Source: Steinernema hermaphroditum
Lineage: Eukaryota; Nematoda; Chromadorea; Rhabditida; Steinernematidae
Assembly (NCBI GenBank): GCA_030435675.1
Contig: CM059623.1
Location: 1,762,012-1,826,011 of the forward strand
Length of the DNA: 64,000 nucleotides
Direction: 5' to 3'
Within the stretch, counting starts at the first letter, position 1. Every line of letters begins with the position of its first letter. Position numbers and translations under genes: made by a program. Below the pieces are notes generated by a model that was not told the origin of the DNA, ran no database searches, and was given only the letters and a program-made list of their open reading frames with translations. Shown here one piece after another: positions 53,961 to 62,999 of this stretch.

Positions 53961-54039
53961 TCTGGGGCGGGCGAAAGTCGCGAACAGGAAGCTGGAGACT
54001 TTGACCCCGACAGGCAGTGATGCGCCTGGTCCGTTGGCG

Positions 54040-54275
54040 TCCTTGGTTTTTCTCATCGAATGGCACGTTGGCGGCATAATAAATGAACGCCGAAGGTACC
54101 ATGTGCCACGGCATTCTGGTTTCCTTGGTCTTTCCGATGGGAATTCGGAAGGTTCGGCGCTCATTTATTACACTTGCTATCACTTCCTATCGCCGCTCCG
54201 ACCAAACGAACACACTGCGAACGTGCCATCCGATCGGAAAAACCAAGGAATCCAAAATGCCGTGGCACATAAGAG
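54040..54275. repeat. Inverted copies upstream of the passenger gene
   Basis: CATGTGCCACGGCATTCTGG...TTCCTTGGTC (54100-54135) is the reverse complement of GACC-like AAAACCAAGGAATCCAAAAT...GCCGTGGCAC (54236-54268). A third, partial copy lies at 54042-54067, and a direct copy (ACCAAAGAAACCAAAATGCC) precedes the pseudogene at 55655. RNA of this region could form a hairpin with arms of about 40 bp. Confidence 0.6.
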
Positions 54276-54319
54276 GCACCGCCCTATCATTAAGACCAAG
54301 CGGACCAACAGACGAACCG

Positions 54320-54327
54320 TATTTAAG
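54320..54327 (+). promoter_or_regulatory. TATA-like element of the passenger gene
   Basis: TATTTAAG 65 bp before the start codon. Between it and the ATG lies TTTGTTACAG (54370-54379), a good splice or trans-splice acceptor that would leave a 12-nt leader. Confidence 0.4.
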
Positions 54328-54391
54328 CACAGGGTTCTACTCTTCATCACATCACTCCCCAATAACATGTTTGTTACAGGCTTAACCTACA

Positions 54392-54907
54392 ATGTGGATG
54401 AATCTGTTTATCATCTGTTTGCTGATTACCGGCGGAAGCCCGAAAAGACTGCGCTATTCTGAGTCATCGTCTTCGTCTGAAGACATCGAACCGAGGCTGC
54501 GCCGGACTCTGCCCGCCCTCTCCGTAACAGCGGCCTCCGGTGGCCCCATTGCTGTTGCCGGCGCCACTTTGGCGATTGCCATTGGAGGCGCAACAGTCGC
54601 CGGTTCGGTTGTCAGTTCTTTGATCACGTGGGGCGTATTCAAAGACAGCGACGTGCTTCAAGCGATCGAAAGGATCTGCGCAGGAAAAGAGGAGTTCTGT
54701 CTCCGGAAGTTGAACCTGCCGGTTAGTCAGTTATTTACAGCTATCTGCGACCAGTTCCCAATTTAGGATCGCTCCAAGAGACATCTCCGCCACCGTCGTC
54801 AAGTCCTCCTGCCCGTCGACTTCCGCCCCCTCCTCGACATGCTCCTCTCCGCCGCCATCAACGCCGCCCTCCGGGAGGTTCTCCAAGACTTGGAGAACGA
54901 GCTGTAA
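54392..54907 (+). CDS. Passenger gene: putative signal-peptide and hydrophobic-domain protein, 156 aa
   Basis: Exons 54392-54721 and 54767-54907, joined by a 45-nt intron (GTTAGT...AATTTAG) that keeps frame. Residues 1-15 (MWMNLFIICLLITGG) are a signal peptide. A Ser/Glu-rich acidic stretch follows (SSSSSEDIE), then a long Gly/Ala/Val segment (about 50-81: GGPIAVAG, LAIAIGGATVAGSVVSSLI) fit for membrane insertion. Then come KDSDVLQAIERICAGKEEFC with two or three Cys and, in exon 2, a basic RSKRHLRHRR followed by a helix (LLDMLLSAAINAALREVLQD). No family recognised. It lies between a MULE transposase and the right terminal repeat, so it travels with the element; whether it is a captured host gene or an element gene is open. 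A decayed paralog starts at 55783. Confidence 0.65.
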
Positions 54908-54947
54908 GCCCCTCCCCCCTTTCGCTGCTTTGTAGTTTTTTAGAAAT

Positions 54948-54953
54948 AATAAA
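54948..54953 (+). terminator. Polyadenylation signal of the passenger gene
   Basis: AATAAA 41 bp after the stop codon, followed by a T-rich stretch (GTTTTGAGTTTTTCTGG). Confidence 0.55.
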
Positions 54954-55101
54954 GTTTTGAGTTTTTCTGGTCTTTAACTACTCTGCAATACATGTTTCCT
55001 CGGGCTCTTCTTTTGCGGCGCTTTTTTTTGTGGTGTTCTGAAATACCGCGGCGAGTTGTCCCGCGGCGAGTTGTCATGTACCGGCCGAAGCCAGCATGAC
55101 A

Positions 55102-55362
55102 ACAGGGCTCGCTTAAAATCAATAGGCATAATCCTAAGCCTGAGCCTAAACCAAGCCTGGATGTTAGGCCACTCGCGAAATGAATATGGGGCTCGCTTCG
55201 TCCGTCCGTACCCTAAATATCGTCAGACCTTGGTCAATATTGGGTAAGGACTCGGATGAGTTGTTCTCTTTCCAGGTTTTGGCCGCTATACCGAGTTCGT
55301 AGTTAAGGCTAATATCCAGGCTTGGCTTAGACTCATGTCTATTTGTTTTAAGCGAGCTCTGT
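55102..55362. mobile_element. MITE-like palindromic element, 261 bp
   Basis: Terminal inverted repeats ACAGGGCTCGCTTAAAA and, on the other strand, ACAGAGCTCGCTTAAAA (one mismatch in 17). Inverted similarity continues inward (CCTAAACCAAGCCTGGATGT against CTAAGCCAAGCCTGGATATT). No ORF. It sits immediately outside the MULE right end. Fragments at 30700-30800 and 39650-39720 belong to the same family. Confidence 0.6.
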
Positions 55363-55479
55363 AGTCCTGGAAGCTCTGGTTAGATGTGGTCCATTATGTT
55401 CTTGACTCTTGTGGATATTCACTAGTTATCTGCAAATTTGCCTTCAAAATGCGCGTAGATTAAAGTATATTTCCGCTGG

Positions 55480-55620
55480 CGGCGAGTTGGCCGGCTGCGA
55501 GTTGGCCGGCTGCGAGTTGGCGGCGGCGAGTTGGCGGCGGCGAGTTGGCGGCGGCGAGTTGGCGGCGGCGAGTTGGCGGCGGCGAGTTGGCGGCGGCGAG
55601 TTGGCGGCGGCGAGTTGTCC
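55480..55620 (+). repeat. GGCGGCGAGTT minisatellite, right array
   Basis: Ten or so copies with a 12-bp period (GGCGGCGAGTTG) ending in GAGTTGTCC. It is related to the arrays at the MULE ends, in the orientation of a right terminus. It may be the end of a second, partly lost copy of the element that carried the pseudogene. Confidence 0.8.
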
Positions 55621-55782
55621 TGCTTCGAACGAACACAGTGCGTCCGATCGGAAAAACCAAAGAAACCAAAATGCCACGGCACATGAGTGGCAACGCCCTA
55701 TCGCCCGTAAAGACCAACGGACTTCATCTTCATTCTTCATCACCGTCTTCATCACTCGCCAATAACATGTTTGTTACAGTGG

Positions 55783-56200
55783 ATGCATATTTTGCTCCTG
55801 GCTTTGGTAACCACTCCGAGAGAACTCCGGCACACTTATTCTGCGTCGTCGTCATCCGAGGAGATTGTGACTTAGCCGAGGCACCGCCGGGCTTTGCCCG
55901 TGCTGTCGGTAACGGCAGCCTCCGATGGACCGATCGCGGTCGCTGGAACCCTGGCGATCGCCATTGGAGGCGCCACGGTAGCGAGCTCGGTCGTCTCTTC
56001 CCTCGTAACGTGGGGATCTTCAAGGAGTCGGATGTCCTGCAGGCGATCGGACGCATTCGCGCGGGCAAGGAGGAACTGTTTCTGTGCAAGCTGAACCTTC
56101 CGGTCAGTTAGTTATTTACAGCTATCTGCGACCAGTTCCCAATTTAGGACCGTTCCAAGAGGCACCTACCAGACAAGTGATGCTCCCTGTTGACTTCCGA
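55783..56200 (+). pseudogene. Decayed paralog of the passenger gene
   Basis: ATG at 55783 opens MHILLLALVTTPREL and the SASSSSEEI stretch, then a TAG near 55873. The hydrophobic segment DGPIAVAGTLAIAIGGATVA is kept in another frame. A 2-nt loss near 56013 shifts the frame again before SDVLQAIGRI. The intron (GTCAGTTAG...AATTTAG) is intact, and exon 2 starts DRSKRHL but meets a stop after DK. Similarity to the intact gene ends after LPVDFR near 56200. Confidence 0.75.
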
Positions 56201-56418
56201 TATGGAGGAAATGAAATATACTCCGCGTTTCTCAATGGCTGAGCCTCAACTGGAGAACAGAATAGCGATGTGTTTATCTCGGGGCATTCCCTGGGAGCGG
56301 CCCAGGGGGCGCTAACCGCAAAGTATCTTCAACACGAGGGCATCGATGAAAACAGGATTTTGGTGGTTGTCTTCGGAAGTCCCCGAAACCATCGACTGGA
56401 AACCGACATCCTGCATAA
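56201..56418 (+). pseudogene. Lipase class 3 fragment
   Basis: After an in-frame TGA at 56240 the frame gives SDVFISGHSLGAAQGALTAK and ILVVVFGSPRNHRLETD. GHSLG is the nucleophile elbow (catalytic Ser) of alpha/beta-hydrolases of lipase class 3, and the VFGSPR strand is typical of the region carrying the next catalytic residue. The lid, N-terminal strands and catalytic His are missing. A splice donor AAG/GTCAGT at 56419 and acceptor TTATCTAG at 56460 look real. The following open stretch (PFRVDDTFDPILRDTGRKLF, to about 56670) is in a frame that does not join. It is a gene fragment fused to the passenger paralog. Confidence 0.6.
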
Positions 56419-56844
56419 GGTCAGTAGCTCCATGAAACCCAGTATGATATATTTTATCTAGGTCCCTTTCGTGTCGACGACACCTTCGATCCGATCCTCC
56501 GTGATACTGGGCGCAAACTTTTTACGCTACCCCTTTTTGCACAGTTCACAACTCCAACAGCGCCCAAAATTCACAATACCTCTGTCGTCGACGAGTCGAA
56601 GACCAAGTCACGAAAGACAGAGATCATCGACTTCACGGATTGCTCCCTCATTTGTTTTGTCAATGACCATATATCTTAAAAGGATTGATGCTCCTGTTTG
56701 GTATAAAACAAGTTCTGATCATGATTTAAAGCATGATCCATGCATCCATATACATACATGTTCTACACGAACCCCGAGAAAAGCAATCGAGATAAACGTT
56801 ATGTTTCATCGGTCAAACGGTAGAATGGTAGAAGAGAGTGCATC

Positions 56845-57010
56845 TTGTGGGTGTACAAATGAGGGTGGCATTCAAAGACGTCCGCCGTTTGTGGCCCAAA
56901 TAATAGGATGAATGAGGTAAACGTTGAAAACCACTTATTACCATCAGGTTGTTTGAGGCTAAAAATAAAACTAAGGTCAGATTTCAGGGCATTTCTTTGA
57001 CTCATCCTGA
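56845..57010 (+). repeat. Repeat R3, copy 2
   Basis: Ordered matches with 50075-50250: GGGTGTACAAATGAGGGTGG, GTTGAAAACCACTTATTACC, TTGTTTGAGGCTAAAAATAA. Confidence 0.65.
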
Positions 57011-57054
57011 ATCCTCTGCTGGGTTGTTTACGTTTAGATGCATGAGTCGTTAAA

Positions 57055-57339
57055 TCAACTTGTACTCCTTGCTTTTGCTTTTTCTTTGCTTTGTGGCTTC
57101 ATAGCTTCCACAGGCGTGTCCTCGAATATTATCTTTGATGACTGAAGATTCCTCTGAGTGCTTCTCAAAGACGCGCTGAGACAGGTGAAGGTGTCTCTGA
57201 TCCTGCCGCCATTATTCTTGGGCTTCGCGATTGCTTCACGCCTGACCTGCATTCCGAGGACTTCTTCCCTTTCGCGCGGTTCACAGGCGTGCTGGAGTAG
57301 AGGGTCGATGGGATCGCTGAGGAACAAAAAGTTCGTCAT
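57055..57339 (-). CDS. Possible ORF, 94 aa, basic C-terminus
   Basis: ATG at 57339 (MTNFLFLSDPIDPLLQHACE), a charged middle (REREEVLGMQVRREAIAK) and a Lys/Ser-rich end. The frame is open farther upstream to 57498 without an ATG; CCTCAG at about 57362-57367 on the minus strand could be an acceptor, so this may be a terminal exon. No domain recognised. Confidence 0.3.
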   Translation of the reverse strand: MTNFLFLSDPIDPLLQHACEPREREEVLGMQVRREAIAKPKNNGGRIRDTFTCLSASLRSTQRNLQSSKIIFEDTPVEAMKPQSKEKAKARSTS

Positions 57340-57984
57340 CTTGTTGTTCGAATCCGAAATTTGATTCTGAGGTGTGACCTTGAGGGTGCTAAAAAGCCGC
57401 CAGACCCTGCGAACTAGTCTAAACTGTCTAGCCCAAACGAACAGAGAGGCGGCATGTTGTCTACACTTTTTTCGCGCAAACTGGCCGAAACCCGACAAAG
57501 CCTACCTTCTGTCTATTTATTATACTAAGCATGATTCCAGCAAACAAGAGAACAAATCATCATTCCTTCATGTAAGTAGTACAATGAACGATGGATTCGT
57601 ACTCTTCTTCAATGCTCAGTTGAATAGAATAGTGAAAATACGGTGGACAGGTGCGGGCCAACACCCATGATCACCTGAAGACTCTGGAGGATTGTATCGG
57701 CTGGATGTAGAAGATTCGCGCGGCCGGGAAAGAGAAGTGGGAGCGCCATCGCAGAATTTGTCAGAGTCGAATGTACCGGAAGGGCATTTATGGAAACTGC
57801 AAACAAGAACATCAGCTCCGATGTGTTAAAATTCGACGCCAGAGTACACGTGTATGTACTTTCAGCCGCCCTCTTCCTCCGCGTTCATCGCGCAACGCGT
57901 TCACAACGAAAATTTTGCAGTATATAGAGTGTAAATTGGGATTTGGATTTATAAATTGGCTTTCGAAGTGCATTATGCTGCATT

Positions 57985-58140
57985 CAGAAAATTTTTGCAA
58001 TGAACAATCAGTACAAAAATGTCCCATTTGCAATGCTTCAACCAATACTATCGGACTGATCAGTTCTTGTGCTGCGGCAAATTGTTTGTTGCACTCTTTC
58101 ATCGATTATGCTGACTTCACTTTGAGACGCATAAAGTCCG
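57985..58140 (+). repeat. Dispersed repeat R2 copy
   Basis: AATGAACAATCAGTACAAAA, TGTCCCATTTGCAATGCTTC and TTGTTTGTTGCACTCTTTCA are shared in order with 58540-58700. Confidence 0.7.
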
Positions 58141-58384
58141 TTTTAAAATCGTGCAGATGGCAGCTGACTGACACGTCGCTTTCTGATCTTGCCATTGGGT
58201 ATATTATCGACAAATACAATCCCTCATACCCACCCGACTAATGCACATTAGAAACCATAAAATCCTCCTCTGATTAGCTTTGCGTTGGTGGAGCTACCAT
58301 ATCGGCGATTTAGATTTATTATCAGATCTCTTCCGCGAGCAAATGTTGAGTCCAGCTCATCTTCTTGGCCTTTAGCGGAGTGTC

Positions 58385-58700
58385 CTTTACCGAGGATAGT
58401 AGCATTGAAAATGGGACACTTGGTAAACATTCCGATTTTCCGCCATGCTTGGACGACAAACGAGGAATCCTGATGCTGCTCATAAAGTGAACCGAAGATG
58501 TAGAGGGCAATGGTGAATACCTGGAGTGAAATAGTTGAAACTATGAGCAATGAACAATCACTACAAAATTGTCCCATTTTTAATGCTCCAACCCAATACT
58601 ATCCGACTGATAAACAGTTCTTGCACTGTCGGAAAATGTTTGTTGCACAGTTTTATCCCTTATGCTGACTTCTCTTTCGGCTGCACCCGCATAAAAGCCG
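58385..58700. repeat. Dispersed repeat R2, inverted and direct pieces
   Basis: 58396-58412 (GCATTGAAAATGGGACA) is the inverse of the R2 word TGTCCCATTTTCAATGC. A direct copy follows at 58505-58700 (AATGGTGAATACCTGGAGTG, then TGTCCCATTTTTAATGCTCC). R2 is a short dispersed family of unknown type; no ORF is conserved among its copies. Confidence 0.6.
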
Positions 58701-58945
58701 TTTTTTTGGTCCGTTCGTCCACTTGCCCTCCGCCTACCAAAAGACCTGGGGTTGCGGTAGTTCCATTCACCAGGCCAAGGCGTTCACCGTCCGACGCCGA
58801 AGATTTCCTGGTACTTCGATGTCTGCACCACCAGCCGATGATGGGATCCCTTCGCTCCATACATATACTACGCGTCAACCTGAATCAACTCTTTGCCTCT
58901 GAGGTCCGTCGACTAATTTGAGTGAACGGTCGTTCTCTACCTGCT
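58700..58945 (-). repeat. Diverged copy of repeat R1
   Basis: GTTCGTCCACTTGCCCTCCG (R1 tail) and GAGTGAACGGTCGTTCTCTA (hallmark) on this strand orientation; the core between is heavily changed. Confidence 0.45.
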
Positions 58946-59479
58946 CACTATTGTGCTGAACATTGAAGTCAGTAGTGTGTAATGACTATTGTCAGAAACA
59001 TGAAGCATTCCAGTGATTGTTTGGTAGAATTCGCTATTTCCGGTGAGAAAGCGATGAGTCAGTGCTGAGTTGTAGGCAAACAATGACAAATTATCGTCTG
59101 CCTGCTGATCACGTCGTGGAGTATTACGTCAAAAGAAACAATAGAAGACAAAAAGCAATTAGCTGTTGTGTCTCAGAAGGGCGCATTGCATGATATCATA
59201 AAAATGTAGTACTCTGGCTTCTGATCTTTTATGTGGAGCATAGTAAAAAAATTGTCCGCGTAAATTCGTCCAAGTCGACCCTGTGTGCCAACTGGTACTA
59301 TCGTACCCTATTAGTTAAATTAGTTAAACAGTTAATATTAGTGCTATTAGTTAAACAACTGCCCAACGGTGAAACGTCAAGAAGTGGCAGTTCCAGCGCC
59401 TCGCTAAGAAGACCATCACCAGGCTGATACTCGCACTAAATGCAACATGGCTCTCCGCTCCTTTTTCTCTGTTGCAGTG

Positions 59480-59720
59480 TCAACGCCTCCACGGAAATCT
59501 GCTCTTGGCCTTTCCGATGCCCGTGCCCACTGACGGGATCGGCGCTTTGCGTTTGGGTATCGTAATGGGATCGTCGTCTTCAGCTCCGAGATGGCGTCCC
59601 CGTGTCGAAGAAAGAATAGAAGCGGCAACTACGGTGTGACATTGTCCTTCTTTGTGCTTCATATGACGCTTTGTACAACGTAAGCCATTGGTTGAAGAGT
59701 AGAAACGTTAAAAAGAAACG
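59480..59720 (-). repeat. Diverged copy of repeat R1 (left half)
   Basis: On the minus strand: CAATGGCTTACGTTGTACAA, ATGAAGCACAAAGAAGGACAA and TGTCACACCGTA correspond to CAACGGCTTACGCCGTGCAG, ATGCACAAAGAAGAACAAAG and TCACACCGTA of the long R1 copy at 6387-6450. Confidence 0.55.
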
Positions 59721-59929
59721 TTAGAAACGTTCGTTAAAAAACCTTCACTGCTCAGCGCGTTGAAAAACGGCAGTAATGTGATAGGCCATTTTCAAGAAAT
59801 AAAGAAAAAGCACTATGATACTGACTGATTATACCGAACGAAAACAACGACGTTCTGGGTGTGATAAAACGAGGAAAGGAGACATAAGAGTGTTTGGTAT
59901 ATAAAATACATCATTGAGAACCTGACATA

Positions 59930-60310
59930 AGAGTGAGCGGTCGTTCTTGGTTGTCGCTGGTTGGTGGCTCCGGTTGCAAGAAGGCCTGGAACGCCAGAGA
60001 TCTGTAGTTCCACGGTCTCGCCAAGAAGATTGTCACAAATGCCCGACTCCACCCGCGACGGCATATGAAGCCGAAGTCCGCGCTTCGGTTGGATTCAGCT
60101 CTTCGACGTCTGCGCCAACAAATGGGATCTCCAATTTACATTTGGATATCGGGTCCCGTAAAAATAGACACTGGTTTAGTTCGTGCTTGTAGTCAGTTTC
60201 TGTTCCTATTTAAGGGAGACATAAGAGTGTTTGGTATATAAAATACGGTGTTAGATTTGTTCTCTTTATGGCTTAATAGATGTATTGCACGGTGTAAGCC
60301 GTTGATTCAA
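59930..60310 (-). repeat. Diverged copy of repeat R1 (core and left end)
   Basis: GAGTGAGCGGTCGTTCTTGG (59933), GCAAGAAGGCCTGGAACGCC (59976) and GTAAGCCGTTGATTCAAGAA (60295) follow the R1 order on the minus strand. GGAGACATAAGAGTGTTTGG occurs twice (59878 and 60214), a direct repeat that may be a duplication around this copy. Confidence 0.6.
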
Positions 60311-60449
60311 GAATATAAACTCGCAAAACTCATACAGATTATTTTTGAATGTTTCCCCAAATCTCATCGGCTGTGTCATGGTCTAAAATGGTTCCAGATT
60401 GGCCCTTGAATCAGTTAAAGTAATACGTACCTGGTGCATTAAATGAAGG

Positions 60450-60515
60450 TTTGGCTGGGAGTTGAACGCACATAAAATCACCTGCTCGTAATCAGACTAT
60501 CCACTAGAAACAGCG
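60450..60515 (-). other. Possible tRNA-Arg-like pseudogene
   Basis: Minus strand: TAGTGGATAGTCTGATTACG followed by GCGTTCAACTCCCAGC resembles the D arm, an ACG anticodon loop and the T arm of a tRNA-Arg. The anticodon stem does not pair and the acceptor stem is poor, so it is not an active tRNA as read. Confidence 0.35.
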
Positions 60516-60529
60516 CCGGAATAGGAGCT

Positions 60530-62700
60530 GCTGTATGTTCACCGCGGGTACTGGCGTCCTGCCATCCTCAGATCTAATCTACTGGACTCTTGCAAGGAAA
60601 CCACTACAAGTGATACACGTGGATGGGAGTTAGGTGCGGCGCATTGGCCGAAGGTTCGATTTGCCATGATATCGCGATAAGTATCCAATGTTTGACGCGA
60701 TCAGTCAGGCTATGCAACGCCGCTTCCACAAACAATCTGGTCGTTGCACAAGAACCAGAGAGACAGAGAAAGGATTGTTCGCCTCATAAATGGCCTCAAT
60801 TCAAAACCAGTTTCCTTACTTCTGTATCGTTCATAAGCCATAGGGTTGCGTTTTCTGTTGGGTCCTTATCTCCGCCACCAGAACAGCCTTAAACACTTCA
60901 TCAGTTCCTGGTGCGTCCAAATTTCCAGATATATTTGTCCTTCACAACTTTCCCATGTTCGCTGAACATTGAATAGGGTACAATGCTGAGAAAGTCACAC
61001 ACATCTCATTCACAACACAATACACATGGGTAGGAAAGGCCATAGTCTCACGGCGAACAATGCTGCTCCTTGTCATCCTTTCCTGTAGATTACACAAACA
61101 GGTCTCTGAGACTTTTTAGTACTGTCTGTTACCATGGAGTACGCGATCTTTGTACTGTTGTCACTAGTTCTTGTCACAACATAGGCGCACAGGTGTCTGT
61201 AATGATCTTAGCGCGATAGGACCTTTTATAGCGACAGGCACGATAAACCGCGCGCCCTGTCCGCTGTCACCGGTGCCGAGTGATAAAATCCGCAACTAGC
61301 TCGCCAAACAATCGGCTTGTGACTCTTCTGCCACAAAAGTCCAAACCGATCGCGCCACGCGGTTTGCAAAATCCGAGAAGTATATGCGCGCTGTTTTGCA
61401 CGCCGCGTATACCGATATCCGAACACACAAAACTCCGGTTTCGACGGAGTGAATAACCGAAAAGAGCTGTTGCGATCCCGACGCAGTCAACTCACAAACA
61501 CAAGTTGTTCCTACCGCGGATACGACGACAGCAACACAACCGAGAGATCTGCCAACCCAATTCCGACAGTTGACAATCCCAAGCGTCCCTCAAGACGAAC
61601 AGCAATCAAACGGAACCAACTTTATCGCAACGGCGATAATCGAACAAAAGCTCGAACTTCGACTTAAAACAACAACAAAATCACGTATTGCAAATGACGA
61701 TCCCAATTCTTCTGGTCCCGCAACGCTGAGTACCGTTTCCTCGCTTCCGCTCGCTCGTTCCCGTGAATATCTTCCGTTCGCTCTCGTTTCCCGCCTTTTC
61801 CGATCCGAAACAATCAAACAAACTCGCTGCAACCGCTTGCAGCGATACCTTTTGTTCATCTTCTTCATGGATTAAGTTCACCAAACCACAATAAATTTCT
61901 TAGAGTTAGCTCCATTGGAGATACATCAACGCTTTGAAGCGCACAGCGATTTCCAAAAATTCCCAAGGAGTGCCCAAAAAGTCATCTGTTTTCAAAAATC
62001 CCTTCTTATAATAAACAACTTGTGGGGCCATCGACCGTATTCCCACACCTTATGGTGTGTTTTCGTGGGAACGCCGCCGTTCTGTCTATAATTACGAGTG
62101 CCTTAATGAATTCCGAGAAATGATAGTACGCAAACTAATATCATAAGATCATCGAGTGCATTAACATTCATCAAACACATTATGTGGGGGATAGAAGGAT
62201 AGACAAGATTTCGGAAACAGAAATATGGAGGATAGGAAGTGAGATGATAGTGCACACTCATAGCCAACTTTTTTTGCTAAATCGGAAGTGAAATGAGACC
62301 GGAATATCGCAAATGGCTTTCAAAACAACAAATAGAGTTCATGAGGAATTTTGAGATATCATATAAACTAGGTGGTTAACAATTGGGATACATAGGAACA
62401 TCTATTTTTGTGACTTTTAAGACGTCGGATAACTAACACTAATCTGCCACCTACTTCAACCATAATCCCCTTCTGTTTTCTGGATTACTTGAGGCTCATC
62501 GTTGGATTTCGGGTTTCTCGTTTTCCGGCTTTTGGAGATAATGTCTCGGTCGATGAACTTTTTATGTCGGGGGTACGGTTGACTGTTGAGTCACATTCGG
62601 GTGATGAAGAACTACCTTATTCACCAGGAGCTATAAAATGTGCACCAAAACATGCTGTAAACTCTTTTGTGTCTGCCCCTACATTAGCAGATGTGCATTT
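60530..62700. other. Gene-poor interval
   Basis: No supported gene in about 2.2 kb. The ORFs at 61226-61490 (minus) and 61449-61884 (both strands) overlap extensively and have no domain; the GC-richer stretch 61200-61850 keeps several frames open by composition. Confidence 0.3.
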
Positions 62701-62716
62701 TATGATTGGTGCGATT

Positions 62717-62993
62717 TAGGGATGCACCGGAACGGAGACCGGAACGAACCGGAATCAGTCAGAAGGTCCGGGGTTCGAATCCACCCGCGAGCAAAACTTT
62801 TTTTATGTACTTTTTCTGCACGTTTTTCCGCAGATTTAAATTTTGCCTACGTAGAATCAGAAAGTGAAACAGTTTCCAGAATGTTATGTCGAGAAAATAC
62901 GAAAATAAAAAAGTTTTGCTCGCGGGTGGATTCGAACCCCGGACCTTCTGACTGATTCCGGTTCGTTCCGGTCTCCGTTCCGGTGCATCCCTA
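62717..62993. mobile_element. Perfect 87-bp inverted repeat (fold-back) with tRNA B boxes
   Basis: Left arm 62717-62803 and right arm 62907-62993 are exact reverse complements over 87 bp, separated by 103 nt. Each arm has, from outside in, TAGGGATGCACCGGAACGGA, a stretch of ACCGGAA-type words, GGGTTCGAATCC (a consensus tRNA B box at about 62771-62782 and inverted at 62928-62939), CACCCGCGAGC and a T run. No A box pairs with the B box. The loop has no ORF. The exact arms imply a very young element or ongoing correction between arms. An older relative is at 16970-17110. Confidence 0.85.
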
Positions 62994-62999
62994 GTATCA

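Larger units (their letters stand above)
52209..55085. mobile_element. MULE-like DNA transposon with repeat-array termini
   Basis: Left end: CGGTACATGACAACTTGCCG (52208 on). Right end, minus strand: CGGTACATGACAACTCGCCG (from 55083). Both continue into GACAACTC(G/T)CC words, in inverted orientation, so they act as terminal inverted repeats. Inside are a broken MULE transposase on the minus strand and an intact passenger gene on the plus strand. The left end is partly duplicated: 52250-52405 and 52519-52690 are direct copies of the transposase 3' end. No clear 9-bp target duplication was found, so the exact ends are uncertain. Confidence 0.65.
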
